NCBI GenBank assembly: GCA_947567625.1
Contig: CANONN010000008.1
Location: 1-64,000, forward strand
Direction: 5' to 3'
Length of the DNA stretch: 64,000 bases
From: an uncultured Roseburia sp.
GTDB lineage: Bacteria > Bacillota > Clostridia > Lachnospirales > Lachnospiraceae
How positions within the stretch are numbered: position 1 is the stretch's first letter; every line of letters begins with the position of its first letter. The notes beneath the pieces were generated by a model. The model was given only the letters and a program-made list of their open reading frames with translations, was not told where the DNA came from and made no database searches. Below are positions 35,154-43,980 of this stretch, piece after piece. The position numbers and the translations under genes were made by a program.

Positions 35154-36506
35154 CTAAGCTTCTCTCATTTGATGAACATACGTTTCCTTGCGGCCGTCCC
35201 GCAGCAAAACCACCCGGGTAATCCCACAGGCATGATTGGCCGCCACGCCGATCGTATCAATCTCCTGCAATGCGATCGTATTGGAGTCAAATGTATAGCT
35301 CCACTCCCGCTTTGGGACGGACACATCAAAATTCTCCCATATATAGCGCCCATCTTTCGTTTTCAGCGCCAAAAACGGCTGCGGGCCAAAAATATCCTCA
35401 TCCACCCTTACGACAAGCCGCCCGGATACTTCGTCCTCCACCGTGTATGCGTCCAGGGAAAAGTCCCGATACGGCAGCTTTAACGCCCTTCGCATCGCCT
35501 CCACCGCATTGCAGTACACAAAACGTACCTCAGGGTACTTCGCGGCAGACGCCGCGATCATGTCTCTGACCCGGTCAATCTCAAACGCCATATCTTTATA
35601 ATCATGATCCGTAAAAGACAGTATCGTATCATCCCCCGCAGACGCCGCCGCAAACGCCGCATCGACGTCCTGCTGTCTGATCTGTCTGGTTCTCGCATAC
35701 ATATTCAGGCAGCGCGCAATCCATCTCCTGCAGCCGCCTTTCCTCTGATAGTCATCGTGCGACGGGTGATAGGGATACCATTCCAGCGGCGCATACCTCC
35801 AATCGCCAAATCTTCCGTTTTCCAGATCGGTCTGCCCCGTCTCATTTGCTTCGCAGCCCTGATTTCCGTAATCAAACGGTATCCACTGTTCCAAAAACCA
35901 GTGGGAATCGGGCCGCTCGGTGTGAAATCCCGGGCGAAACGCACTCGGGAACCAGGCTCGGTCAATGATCTTCCTCGTCAGTATCTGATTGAGATTTTCA
36001 CCGCCCCAGTAGGAGGTCCCGGAATCATTGTAGTTGCCGGATATGGGAAGCGGATGATAGTGAAAACCGATAAAATCGCCCGCATTTTGCCTTTTTATCA
36101 GCGCTGCGTAATGGTCAAATATATGGTGATACCCGGCGTCTCTCCTGCGCGGATTGCTGCCGGTAAAGCCGGCATGGTCCATACAAAACCAGTTAAACAC
36201 CCACCCATTATGATTGGAATCCGGCAGCTGATTGCGGTACGCTTCACACGTCACCTGCGCCAGCATCGCATCGATCTCCTCCCAGTTTCCCCGCGTCGTG
36301 ATTCTGTGCAGATCGACCAGATTTTTTACGGCCTCCTCTTTTCCTCCCAGGTCAAGCTCTCCCTTTTGCAGCTTCAGCAGATTTTCCCGCGAAGGCTCTA
36401 TGTCGATGCCAAAAATGTTTTTGATCTGTTCAAAGGGCACGACGGGCGTCTCGTACAGCGGCCCCTCCGTATCCACACAGTGTACAATATATACCGTCCG
36501 GCTCAT
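35154..36506 (-). CDS. NodB-like (polysaccharide-deacetylase-fold) protein, unassigned
   Basis: 450 residues. YIVHCVDTEGPLYETP near the start, FIGFHYHPLPISGN, FRPGFHTERPDSHWF and ILSFTDHDYKDM are spaced like the Asp, His/His, Arg-Pro and C-terminal motifs of NodB-fold enzymes, although sequence similarity is faint. No signal peptide or membrane helix, so it is cytoplasmic, unlike wall deacetylases. It lies between the nucleotidyltransferase and acetyltransferase genes of the nonulosonate pathway, suggesting a sugar-modifying role. The start at 36506 has AGGAG eight bases upstream. Confidence 0.5.
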   Translation of the reverse strand: MSRTVYIVHCVDTEGPLYETPVVPFEQIKNIFGIDIEPSRENLLKLQKGELDLGGKEEAVKNLVDLHRITTRGNWEEIDAMLAQVTCEAYRNQLPDSNHNGWVFNWFCMDHAGFTGSNPRRRDAGYHHIFDHYAALIKRQNAGDFIGFHYHPLPISGNYNDSGTSYWGGENLNQILTRKIIDRAWFPSAFRPGFHTERPDSHWFLEQWIPFDYGNQGCEANETGQTDLENGRFGDWRYAPLEWYPYHPSHDDYQRKGGCRRWIARCLNMYARTRQIRQQDVDAAFAAASAGDDTILSFTDHDYKDMAFEIDRVRDMIAASAAKYPEVRFVYCNAVEAMRRALKLPYRDFSLDAYTVEDEVSGRLVVRVDEDIFGPQPFLALKTKDGRYIWENFDVSVPKREWSYTFDSNTIALQEIDTIGVAANHACGITRVVLLRDGRKETYVHQMREA

Positions 36507-36520
36507 AGCGCACGCTCCTT

Positions 36521-37603
36521 TCACCCGCGGACAAACCCGTGATTGATTCTGTCTTCCATCTTTTTCATCTCTTTAAACTCTCCCATATCCCAAAACGAAT
36601 TTTCGCTGATGGGATACATGCCGACTTTGCACCCGTCCGCGATCAACGCCTCCGCGAGATCTGTCATATGGTAGACGCGCCCTTTGGGGATTCTCTTTAT
36701 GTACTCCGGGCAGATGACGTACATTCCGGTGTTGATAAAATAGGACATGCAGGGCTTTTCTTCCATGGAGGCCACAAGCCCCTGTTCTTTGGAGTGTATC
36801 ACACCGTAGGGGATCGTTGTGTTTTTCAACGCCGCCACGATCGTCAGGGCGTTATGGGATTCTCTATGATAAGCCAGCACCTTTTCATAGTCCGCTTCGA
36901 TCAGTGTATCGCAGTTGCTGATGATAACGGGAACCTTAAATTCTTCCTCGATCAGGCGAAGGCTTCCCGCCGTGCCGAGCGGAAGCTCCTCCTCGACATA
37001 GCGCAGCCCATAAGCGGGGGCAAGCTCACTGAAATAAGATTTGATCATTTCTTTTTTATAATTTACGGTCAGATAAAACAAATCGGCGCCGTAGGCGCAG
37101 AAGCGCTCGATAATCCGCTCTATGATCGGGATATCCCCGATCGGAATCAGGGGCTTGGGCAAAATCTTGGTAAACGGATAAAGCCTCGTCCCCTTTCCCC
37201 CAGCCATAATCACGACCGGTATTCCAAAGAGGGCCGTACCGCTCTCCCGCTCATCCGCTCTCCCGCTTTCATCGAGGAAAAGGATATCCGTAATCCTCCT
37301 GTCGGCGTCAAGAATCGGGACGGATGACAGATTTTCGGCCAGCATAAACTCTCCGGCCCGCTCGCGCTCGTTTTCCGTCAGATATTTTGTCTTGGCAAAC
37401 ATCACCTGTTCCACACAGCCGTCGAGCTTTCCCGTCCTTATAATCCACCTGCGGATATCCCCGTCCGTCAGGCTGCCGAGCAGCTTAGCGCTCTCCCCGA
37501 CGATATATAAGATGCCTCGATTATTTTGGTCAATCTTTTGCATGGCCTCGATGATATTTAATTTGGCGCTTCCCAGATATTTCTTCCGTTCTTCAAATTC
37601 CAT
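36521..37603 (-). CDS. ptmE: CBS-domain nucleotidyltransferase (PtmE-like, GDP-glucosamine-type)
   Basis: 360 residues. Residues 10-115 contain two CBS motifs (KLLGSLTDGDIRRWI, LSSVPILDADRRITD); the rest is a sugar-1-phosphate nucleotidyltransferase with VVIMAGGKGTRLYPFTKILPKP-type loop (residues 128-149), SNCDTLI and a metal-binding FWDMGE end. In Campylobacter legionaminate synthesis PtmE makes GDP-glucosamine, the pathway entry point. The start ATG lies inside the end of the aminotransferase gene (11-bp overlap), so translation is coupled. Confidence 0.83.
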   Translation of the reverse strand: MEFEERKKYLGSAKLNIIEAMQKIDQNNRGILYIVGESAKLLGSLTDGDIRRWIIRTGKLDGCVEQVMFAKTKYLTENERERAGEFMLAENLSSVPILDADRRITDILFLDESGRADERESGTALFGIPVVIMAGGKGTRLYPFTKILPKPLIPIGDIPIIERIIERFCAYGADLFYLTVNYKKEMIKSYFSELAPAYGLRYVEEELPLGTAGSLRLIEEEFKVPVIISNCDTLIEADYEKVLAYHRESHNALTIVAALKNTTIPYGVIHSKEQGLVASMEEKPCMSYFINTGMYVICPEYIKRIPKGRVYHMTDLAEALIADGCKVGMYPISENSFWDMGEFKEMKKMEDRINHGFVRG

Positions 37604-38780
37604 CGGCAAGTTTTCGCAACAGCTGCTTGATCGTGTCCGCAGCATATGCGATCTCCTTTTCTGTGATATTGGTACTGCACGGTATATTTAAAATGCAGTC
37701 TGCATAGTACGGCGCCCGCTCAAGCTGATAAACCGTCTCATGTTCATATGGCCTCTGGTCCGAGATCAGGCCCCAGACAGCACGCGTCTGCACGCCCTGT
37801 TGCTGCAAAGCATCAATCATCTGGCTCATCGGCGCTTGTATGCGCTCCCTGTCAATCTCTAACGCATAGAACCATCGGTTCGATGCGGTTTTCTCACGAA
37901 ACGGCAGCAGCCTGCACAGGTTACAATCCGAAAACAGGCGCGCATAGAGATCGTAGTTCTTTTGCTTTCTCCCGATAAAATCCGGCAGCTCTTCCATCTG
38001 GGCCACGCCTAACGCTGCCTGCAGGTTCGTCATCCTGTAGTTATATCCGACCTCATGGTGAATATAGTACTGCGCATCGTCCTTGGCCTGCGTCGAAAGA
38101 TAGCGGATATGTGCGAGCGCCCGCGGCTCTGCCGCCGTGACTGCGCCTCCGCCCCCGGTGGTGATAATCTTATTGCCGTTAAAAGAAAACGCCCCGTAAT
38201 CGCCGATCGTCCCCGCGTATTTTCCCCGCAGCGCTCCGTCCGTGTAATAGGTTCCAAGCGCCTCCGTGGCGTCCTCAATCACGGTCAAATGATAGGCTCC
38301 GGCGATCTCCATAATCGCTTCCATATCCGCCATATTGCCAAAGACATGCACGACAACCAGCGCCCTGACCGTCCTTTTACTCTCCCGGTGCACAAGGGCG
38401 CCATCTGCGAGCGTACACTCTCTTTCACAAAACGCTTTCAGTTTGCAGGGGTCGATACACAGACTGTCGTCGCAGTCGATAAAGACCGGGTCCGCCCCCT
38501 GATAGCGGATGGGATTGACGGCCGCGATAAAGGTAAGCGGCGGCACAAGCACCAAATCGCCCGCTTTCACGCCCGCCTCAATCAGACAAAGGTGCAACGC
38601 CGCCGTACCGCTCTGGACGGCCACCGCCTGTTTTGTGTGGAGAAAAGCGGCAAGCTCCCGCTCCAACTGCTCGATATAAGCGCCGCCCGTGGACACCCAT
38701 GCCTGCGCAATCGCATCATCGACATATTTTCTTTCATTCCCCTCAAAATTGGGGACCGATAACGGTATCAACTGTCTCAT
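37593..38780 (-). CDS. DegT-family sugar aminotransferase (LegC-like)
   Basis: 395 residues. SVPNFEGNERKYVDDAI starts the domain; AVQSGTAALHL, VIEDATEALGT (Asp binding PLP) and FSFNGNKIITTGGGG with the Schiff-base lysine are intact. It transfers an amino group to the 4-keto sugar made by the dehydratase; LegC and PseC belong here. GGAGG precedes the ATG at 38780 by six bases. It lies 28 bp after the dehydratase gene. Confidence 0.87.
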   Translation of the reverse strand: MRQLIPLSVPNFEGNERKYVDDAIAQAWVSTGGAYIEQLERELAAFLHTKQAVAVQSGTAALHLCLIEAGVKAGDLVLVPPLTFIAAVNPIRYQGADPVFIDCDDSLCIDPCKLKAFCERECTLADGALVHRESKRTVRALVVVHVFGNMADMEAIMEIAGAYHLTVIEDATEALGTYYTDGALRGKYAGTIGDYGAFSFNGNKIITTGGGGAVTAAEPRALAHIRYLSTQAKDDAQYYIHHEVGYNYRMTNLQAALGVAQMEELPDFIGRKQKNYDLYARLFSDCNLCRLLPFREKTASNRWFYALEIDRERIQAPMSQMIDALQQQGVQTRAVWGLISDQRPYEHETVYQLERAPYYADCILNIPCSTNITEKEIAYAADTIKQLLRKLADGI

Positions 38781-38808
38781 TCTGTCCTCCCGTATCCTGG
38801 CCAAACGC

Positions 38809-40029
38809 TCACATCTTGCCGTCCAAGGACTTTCCCGTCTCGATATGATGAAAGTCCGGCAGGTAACGGCACAAAACGCCTACGATGTCCTCCTTTTGCA
38901 CATCGTGCCGCTCCAAAACTTCGCCCAGCTCACATAGGAACTGTTCTATCCTATCCCGGCCTGGTATCTCCTTGCCGGTGATCACGCCAAGCGATGCAAA
39001 GCGTCCCATATCAATGGTCTCCGACGCCACATAGAATTCCTCAAACGCTTTTTCCCCCGACGTATCAGAAATCGAATAGTGCACCGGATAACTTTTCGCG
39101 CCTTCTTCTAAGTCCGCGGCTATCCTTACGGCCTCCTCGTCGGAGCTGCAAAACAGCGGTTCATATCCGTGCGCGCGCAATAGCGCCGTCGCGATGCCGT
39201 CAAACGTCATCATCTGCGCCTGCTCCAGTTTCGGGAAAAAGATCTCTCTGTTTTCGCCAAGCATACAGGCCAGCATACAGATCTGTCCGCTCTCCGACGG
39301 AGACACGAAGTATCGTCTGACATCCGACGGCGCGCCAAGCGGCTGCCGCTTGGCAATCCTCGCAAGAAAACCGGCCGGAAGGGAACCGTTGGAAAAAGCT
39401 ACGTTGGCGAACCTGGCCGTCTTGACCGGGAAGCGGTCGGAATACGCAAAGATCAAATCTTCCATAATCCGCTTGCTCGCCCCCATGATATTGACCGGGT
39501 TGGCCGCCTTATCGGTGGACACGCAAAAGTATGCCTGCGGCGGGTACTCCGCAATCAAATCCAGCAGTTTCTTCGCGTGAAGCACGTTGTTGGCGAGCAG
39601 CGCTTCGATCGAATAGATATCTTTCTCACTTCGCACATGTTTGTGCGCGGAAAAATTCGCCACAATATCGAATCCTCCCCTGCCGGTGAACATTTTCTGA
39701 AACACCGCAGAGGCATAATCCATCGGGTAGGTCACATAATCGTCGGGCACCTTAAGCTCCTTAGAACTGCGCAAATCCCTGGTGAGCTCAGTCAGCGCAT
39801 TTTCGTTGAGATCGACAACCACCAGCGCGCGCGGCCCATACGGCAGGATGGCGCGGATAAACGAGGAGCCTATGCTGCCCGCTCCGCCTATGACAAGCAC
39901 GGTCCGATCGGCAATCCTGCCCGACAGCTCGTCCTTGTAACGGTCTATATCCGGCAAAAACATACTCTCCTTGCGCTTTATCACATATTCCGCTATAAAA
40001 TTGTCCAGATGAAATAGAGTTTCTTTCAC
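38809..40029 (-). CDS. NDP-GlcNAc 4,6-dehydratase (LegB-like)
   Basis: 406 residues, starting at GTG 40029 behind GGAGGCGGAG. The SDR core has VLVIGGAGSIGSSFIRAI, VVVDLNENAL, FSAHKHVRSEKD, CVSTDKAANP and MGASKRIME (MxxxK variant of the YxxxK motif), all characteristic of the LegB/PglF/CapD-type dehydratases. It removes water to give the 6-deoxy-4-keto sugar. With PtmE present, the GDP-linked route is likely. First gene of the nonulosonate block. Confidence 0.87.
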   Translation of the reverse strand: MKETLFHLDNFIAEYVIKRKESMFLPDIDRYKDELSGRIADRTVLVIGGAGSIGSSFIRAILPYGPRALVVVDLNENALTELTRDLRSSKELKVPDDYVTYPMDYASAVFQKMFTGRGGFDIVANFSAHKHVRSEKDIYSIEALLANNVLHAKKLLDLIAEYPPQAYFCVSTDKAANPVNIMGASKRIMEDLIFAYSDRFPVKTARFANVAFSNGSLPAGFLARIAKRQPLGAPSDVRRYFVSPSESGQICMLACMLGENREIFFPKLEQAQMMTFDGIATALLRAHGYEPLFCSSDEEAVRIAADLEEGAKSYPVHYSISDTSGEKAFEEFYVASETIDMGRFASLGVITGKEIPGRDRIEQFLCELGEVLERHDVQKEDIVGVLCRYLPDFHHIETGKSLDGKM

Positions 40030-40098
40030 GCTCCGCCTCCTTCACAAAATTGTCTTATGTTACAGCCCTTGCCATAAGCGTCAGCATCTCTTAGCGCT

Positions 40099-41259
40099 CT
40101 AAACATCATGCCACACGATTTTATCATCGGGGATTCCCCGCTGTTTCAGTTGTTCGGCGATCGCGTCCTTCACGGCCTTGGAATAGATGGCGATCACGAT
40201 ATAATCAAACTCCAGATGCAAGTCCACGATCTCCGTATTCTGCACGCCAAGCGCGCCGTATGCGCGATCGTTGCTGTCGACCCAGGCAACAACATCACAG
40301 TAATGAAGACGCTCTATCTGTCCGCGGTAGATACGCCCGACTTTTCCCGCTCCCCAGAGCACAATTTTACTCCCGGCCGATACCAGCTCAAACGGAAACA
40401 TATACTCGCCCTGCACCGCGATATCCCCGTAATAGTCTTTTCTCGCCTCCGCCAGATAAAGATAGAGATACTCGATCTGTTTTCTTGCCCCGGGGATTTC
40501 AGTGACATGGGCCGTCAAATGGCGATACCAGATATAGAGCTTATCAAAAAAATCGTCGTTGCGCAGATAGGCCGGCAGCTCGTCTGTTTCTTTGCGGTAA
40601 TGGTAGGGGTTTTCTTCCATGATATACACAGACTGCGCCCACTGCATCAGCGGATACAAGATCAGCGGGTCCTCGCCGTAATGAAGTTTTCCGATCTTTT
40701 CCGTCAGAGCATAACTGGCAAGCAGCAGCTCACGCTTGATGATTTTGTCACACAGCGACTGCGTGATTCCTGTTCTGCTGTTTTTGACGTCCCATATCAG
40801 CGTGGGATAAAGATTCTGTTCGATCTGCGCCCGGCTGTACGCGCCGAACGCATAATTTGATTTGGGAAACGTCCGGCCGCGCTCGCCTCTCTCGAGGATT
40901 TTGCCAAACACAATCACGTCGACGCCGTTCTCCCTGTGACATGCTGTCCTCTCATAGGCGTCGGCGTCCAGCCAGTCATCCGCATCCACAAACGTCACAT
41001 AGGTACTGTCACATGCCAGTAATCCGTTGTGCCTTGCCCGCAGAACGCCCAAATTCTCCTGATGCAACACTCGCACGCGCCGATCGCGTCCGGCATATTC
41101 TTCACAGATCGCCCCGCTGCCGTCGGTCGAACCGTCGTCCACCAGCACGATCTCAAGGTCTGCATCGGTCTGCGCGCAGATACTGTCCAAACATTCCCTG
41201 ATATGCGCTGCCATATTGTAAACGGGAACAATCACCGAAAGGCTCTTCCTACTACTCAC
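40099..41259 (-). CDS. Family 2 glycosyltransferase with C-terminal Rossmann-like domain
   Basis: 386 residues. Residues 8-230 are a GT2 domain: LSVIVPVYNMAAHIRECL, EIVLVDDGSTDGSG, and VTFVDADDWLDA (DxD). Residues about 290-386 form a separate Rossmann-like unit (KIVLWGAGKVGRIY, VVAWVDSND, FDYIVIAIYSKAV). No membrane segment. The start is a GTG at 41259, only one base after the upstream stop codon. Donor unknown; one of the sugars made in this locus is likely. Confidence 0.82.
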   Translation of the reverse strand: MSSRKSLSVIVPVYNMAAHIRECLDSICAQTDADLEIVLVDDGSTDGSGAICEEYAGRDRRVRVLHQENLGVLRARHNGLLACDSTYVTFVDADDWLDADAYERTACHRENGVDVIVFGKILERGERGRTFPKSNYAFGAYSRAQIEQNLYPTLIWDVKNSRTGITQSLCDKIIKRELLLASYALTEKIGKLHYGEDPLILYPLMQWAQSVYIMEENPYHYRKETDELPAYLRNDDFFDKLYIWYRHLTAHVTEIPGARKQIEYLYLYLAEARKDYYGDIAVQGEYMFPFELVSAGSKIVLWGAGKVGRIYRGQIERLHYCDVVAWVDSNDRAYGALGVQNTEIVDLHLEFDYIVIAIYSKAVKDAIAEQLKQRGIPDDKIVWHDV

Positions 41260-41260
41260 G

Positions 41261-42784
41261 CTAACTCCAAACCACTTCTTCGAGCGAGAGAATCGGACAG
41301 CTCACCCGCCCCCGAAGTACATGATAAATATTGTCAAAATCATAAATAGCCGTTACCACAACGGCTGATATATCGTAAAATTCTTCCCGAAACTCGTCGA
41401 CGGAAACGGTTTTGCCGTCCGGCTTGGCACAGCGGTCGATGATGCACACGACTTCAATCTCCGCCTCCTTTAGCTCCTCGCAGAGACGTTTTCCCAGTTC
41501 GCCCCAGCCGTAGACGGCTATCCTGTTATAGCTGCGTTCCGATAAATACTGCGAAATACTCCTGCCCTGCCCCTTTAACTTGAGCCAGTGATTCAACAGC
41601 TCATAATTTTTCCGAAACTGCGCGATTCGCTTTCTCATGTCGGCAGTCTCGGGCGATACGCGCCCCGGCTCCTCAAGCGGCTCCCCGGTGCAGCTCTCTA
41701 AGCGTTCGACGCTCCGCTTGACTGCTTCCAGATACCGAAAGCCGTTTCTCTCGTCCGGCTCCAGATACATTCCCTCGCCCCACTCGTTCCAGGCGTTGAG
41801 AAACAAAAATTGATTGCCGGCGGCCGCGCTCTTTTCTAGCATACGGTCGAGACACGCCGCAAACAGCTCCGGCGTCCTGCCCTCGACCAGACAGCCGCCG
41901 TTTCCCCGGCGCGGCGTATCGTCGTACCCGGCGACGACGCTAAAATACGTCGTCGTGCCGTCAATCTCCGGGGCCTTTGCTCCCGCATTACAGAGCTGTC
42001 CGTACGGTTCCACCGTGACGCCCTCTTTCCGGCAGGTATGATTCAAGCGGCCTGACAGTTCGACATCCCGGTACGCCGACGGTCCCAATAGCAAAACCGC
42101 GTCAACGCCTCTTATGGCATGGTTGATGTTGACGCCTACGATATAGGGCCGCGGTATCCCCTCGCGCTTCGCCAGATTGTCCCAACATTCCAGCATCCTC
42201 TGAAGACAGAAGATTTTTTCCGGTTTATACAGGAGAAACACCGGACGTCCCTCGCAGGTGATATAGCGCCGGTCCGTAAAATAGGGAAGCAGCTCATAAA
42301 AATGCTTTTCCCAGGCGTCCTCCTCCCCATAATCCTGCTCTAACAGGACGCCGCTGCCCGCGTGCTCATTGGCCCTTTCCGTCTCAAACTTATCGCCCCA
42401 GCTGTTTTTGTCGCCCACATTGCTCCACGTCCTCGCCCACGTCTCGTTGGCCCAGCAAAAGCAAAACGGCATATCAATGTCTTTCCATTGCAGCAGCTGC
42501 TGGGCCGGTTTTTCGAGAATTTTGCGCCCGTTTTTAAAATAATAGTGATAAAAGCAAAATCCGTCTAACCTATATTTCTTAGCGAGCGCGGCCTGCCATT
42601 CCATCGTGCTTTTCTCGGAGAGATCATAATAGTACGCTCCATACGGCACATTGGGCTGCATGTGGCCCGCAAACAGCGGTTTCGCCGCTTTTACGGCGGT
42701 CCACTCCGTAAAGCCCTCTCCCCACCAGGCGTCATTTTCCGGTATTCTATGAAATTGGGGTAAATACATCGCGATTGTCTTCAT
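41261..42784 (-). CDS. WbsX-type (GH99-like) glycan protein with C-terminal Rossmann-like domain
   Basis: 507 residues. MKTIAMYLPQFHRIPENDAWW, GFTEWTAVKAAKPLFAGH, FCFYHYYF, PFCFCWANETW and the C-terminal FLNAWNEWGEGMYLEPDE define the WbsX/GH99-like TIM-barrel family, found in O-antigen and capsule loci and annotated as glycosyltransferase or endo-mannosidase-like. After a helical linker (NYELLNHWLKLKGQ), residues 415-507 are a Rossmann-like unit (RIAVYGWGELGKRLCEEL). The tail closely resembles the stand-alone membrane protein at 50944-51459. Confidence 0.8.
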   Translation of the reverse strand: MKTIAMYLPQFHRIPENDAWWGEGFTEWTAVKAAKPLFAGHMQPNVPYGAYYYDLSEKSTMEWQAALAKKYRLDGFCFYHYYFKNGRKILEKPAQQLLQWKDIDMPFCFCWANETWARTWSNVGDKNSWGDKFETERANEHAGSGVLLEQDYGEEDAWEKHFYELLPYFTDRRYITCEGRPVFLLYKPEKIFCLQRMLECWDNLAKREGIPRPYIVGVNINHAIRGVDAVLLLGPSAYRDVELSGRLNHTCRKEGVTVEPYGQLCNAGAKAPEIDGTTTYFSVVAGYDDTPRRGNGGCLVEGRTPELFAACLDRMLEKSAAAGNQFLFLNAWNEWGEGMYLEPDERNGFRYLEAVKRSVERLESCTGEPLEEPGRVSPETADMRKRIAQFRKNYELLNHWLKLKGQGRSISQYLSERSYNRIAVYGWGELGKRLCEELKEAEIEVVCIIDRCAKPDGKTVSVDEFREEFYDISAVVVTAIYDFDNIYHVLRGRVSCPILSLEEVVWS

Positions 42785-42804
42785 ATGTCCCCTCATGTTT
42801 TACG

Positions 42805-43899
42805 CTAATCATTCGCGGCAAAGTCTTCCAGAGCCGGCTTTGCCTTACAATTTTCCCACTCGATCTCACAGGCGACACAGTGCCCACAAAGCGGCACCTC
42901 TTTTGCCAATTCTTCCAACAGCTTAGCCCCCGACGGGCAGTTTGCAAGCTCCATAATGCCCTGGTTGGGCAAATTGGTGCCGAATGTCTCATTAAATTTG
43001 TCGATGTACATTAAGGTCGGGCATCTGGCGATCTTGCCCTCCCAGATATTGACGCATCCGTTGGAGATACACTTGTGCGGATGAACGGTGTGCTCGCTTA
43101 AGGTGAGCGGCCTTAAAAATTTTTCTTTGCTCGCAAACGGGCGTATGATATAGTCAATGCCGTTGGCTTCCAAGGTATCGCGTATCTGATCAATCATCTT
43201 ATGGGTCGGTTTATACTCCGAGATACTCACCACGACGCGGTTTGTTCGGATGCTGTCTAAGACTGCCCCGTCCAGCGACGGTATCAATAGACCGTTCGTC
43301 ACGATCTGCAAATAGGTGTCCGGCAAAATCTCGCGCAGCTTTGTCACATAGCGGGCGATCTCCTGATTTAAAAACGGTTCTCCGCCTAAAATAGAAAAAT
43401 GCAGGATATAGCTGAACTTTTCTTTCAGCCGCCGCACATCCGCAAGCCGCCCCTTAAAATCGGGCAGTGTCTTCTCAAAAATCGGCGAAAAATGCGTACA
43501 ACCTTTGCAGTTTAAATTACAGTAATCCGCTATATGCATCTCGACCTGCGGCAGGATACAGTCCCCCCATCCCGCGGCTGACAAACACTCTTTCTGAAGA
43601 AAATCATCATATGTCTTCTCGCCGCTCCTGCGGTTTAAGAAACAATAAATGTTGGAAAAACCGCGCTTTTTGAGCAAATAATAGATCTCGGCCGCTGCAT
43701 AGGGGTCTTCCACCGTTATTACAAAAGCTGTGTCTTTGTCGGCAACATCCCCGATCGGCAGGATTGGCCTGCCGCAGTAGCTTCCCGTCTTTCGGTTGTC
43801 TGCAAAACCGATGACCTCGTCGGCCGTCTTGTTCTCCGTCTCAAATAGCTCCAGCGCTTCGCGGCCTAGTTTCCCTGCGCCAAAAAATATAATCTTCAT
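42805..43899 (-). CDS. Radical SAM protein with N-terminal Rossmann-like domain
   Basis: 364 residues. Residues 1-95 are a Rossmann-like unit (KIIFFGAGKLGREALELFE, VIGFADNRKTG, AFVITVEDPYAAAE). The radical SAM motif CNLNCKGC has Cys127, Cys131 and Cys134, followed by LHFSILGGEPFLN. The C-terminus holds further cysteines (CISNGC, ARCPT, CGHCVACEIEWENC), as in SPASM/twitch proteins with auxiliary Fe-S clusters. It sits between glycosyl-modifying genes, so a radical modification of a sugar or a protein acceptor is possible. Substrate unknown. Confidence 0.82.
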   Translation of the reverse strand: MKIIFFGAGKLGREALELFETENKTADEVIGFADNRKTGSYCGRPILPIGDVADKDTAFVITVEDPYAAAEIYYLLKKRGFSNIYCFLNRRSGEKTYDDFLQKECLSAAGWGDCILPQVEMHIADYCNLNCKGCTHFSPIFEKTLPDFKGRLADVRRLKEKFSYILHFSILGGEPFLNQEIARYVTKLREILPDTYLQIVTNGLLIPSLDGAVLDSIRTNRVVVSISEYKPTHKMIDQIRDTLEANGIDYIIRPFASKEKFLRPLTLSEHTVHPHKCISNGCVNIWEGKIARCPTLMYIDKFNETFGTNLPNQGIMELANCPSGAKLLEELAKEVPLCGHCVACEIEWENCKAKPALEDFAAND

Positions 43900-43980
43900 A
43901 TATTCTGTGATACGCCTGCTTTCGCGTTGCGGCAGACATATGTCCTCCTAATTTAAGTTCTGCATCATCCCCGGAGCAAT

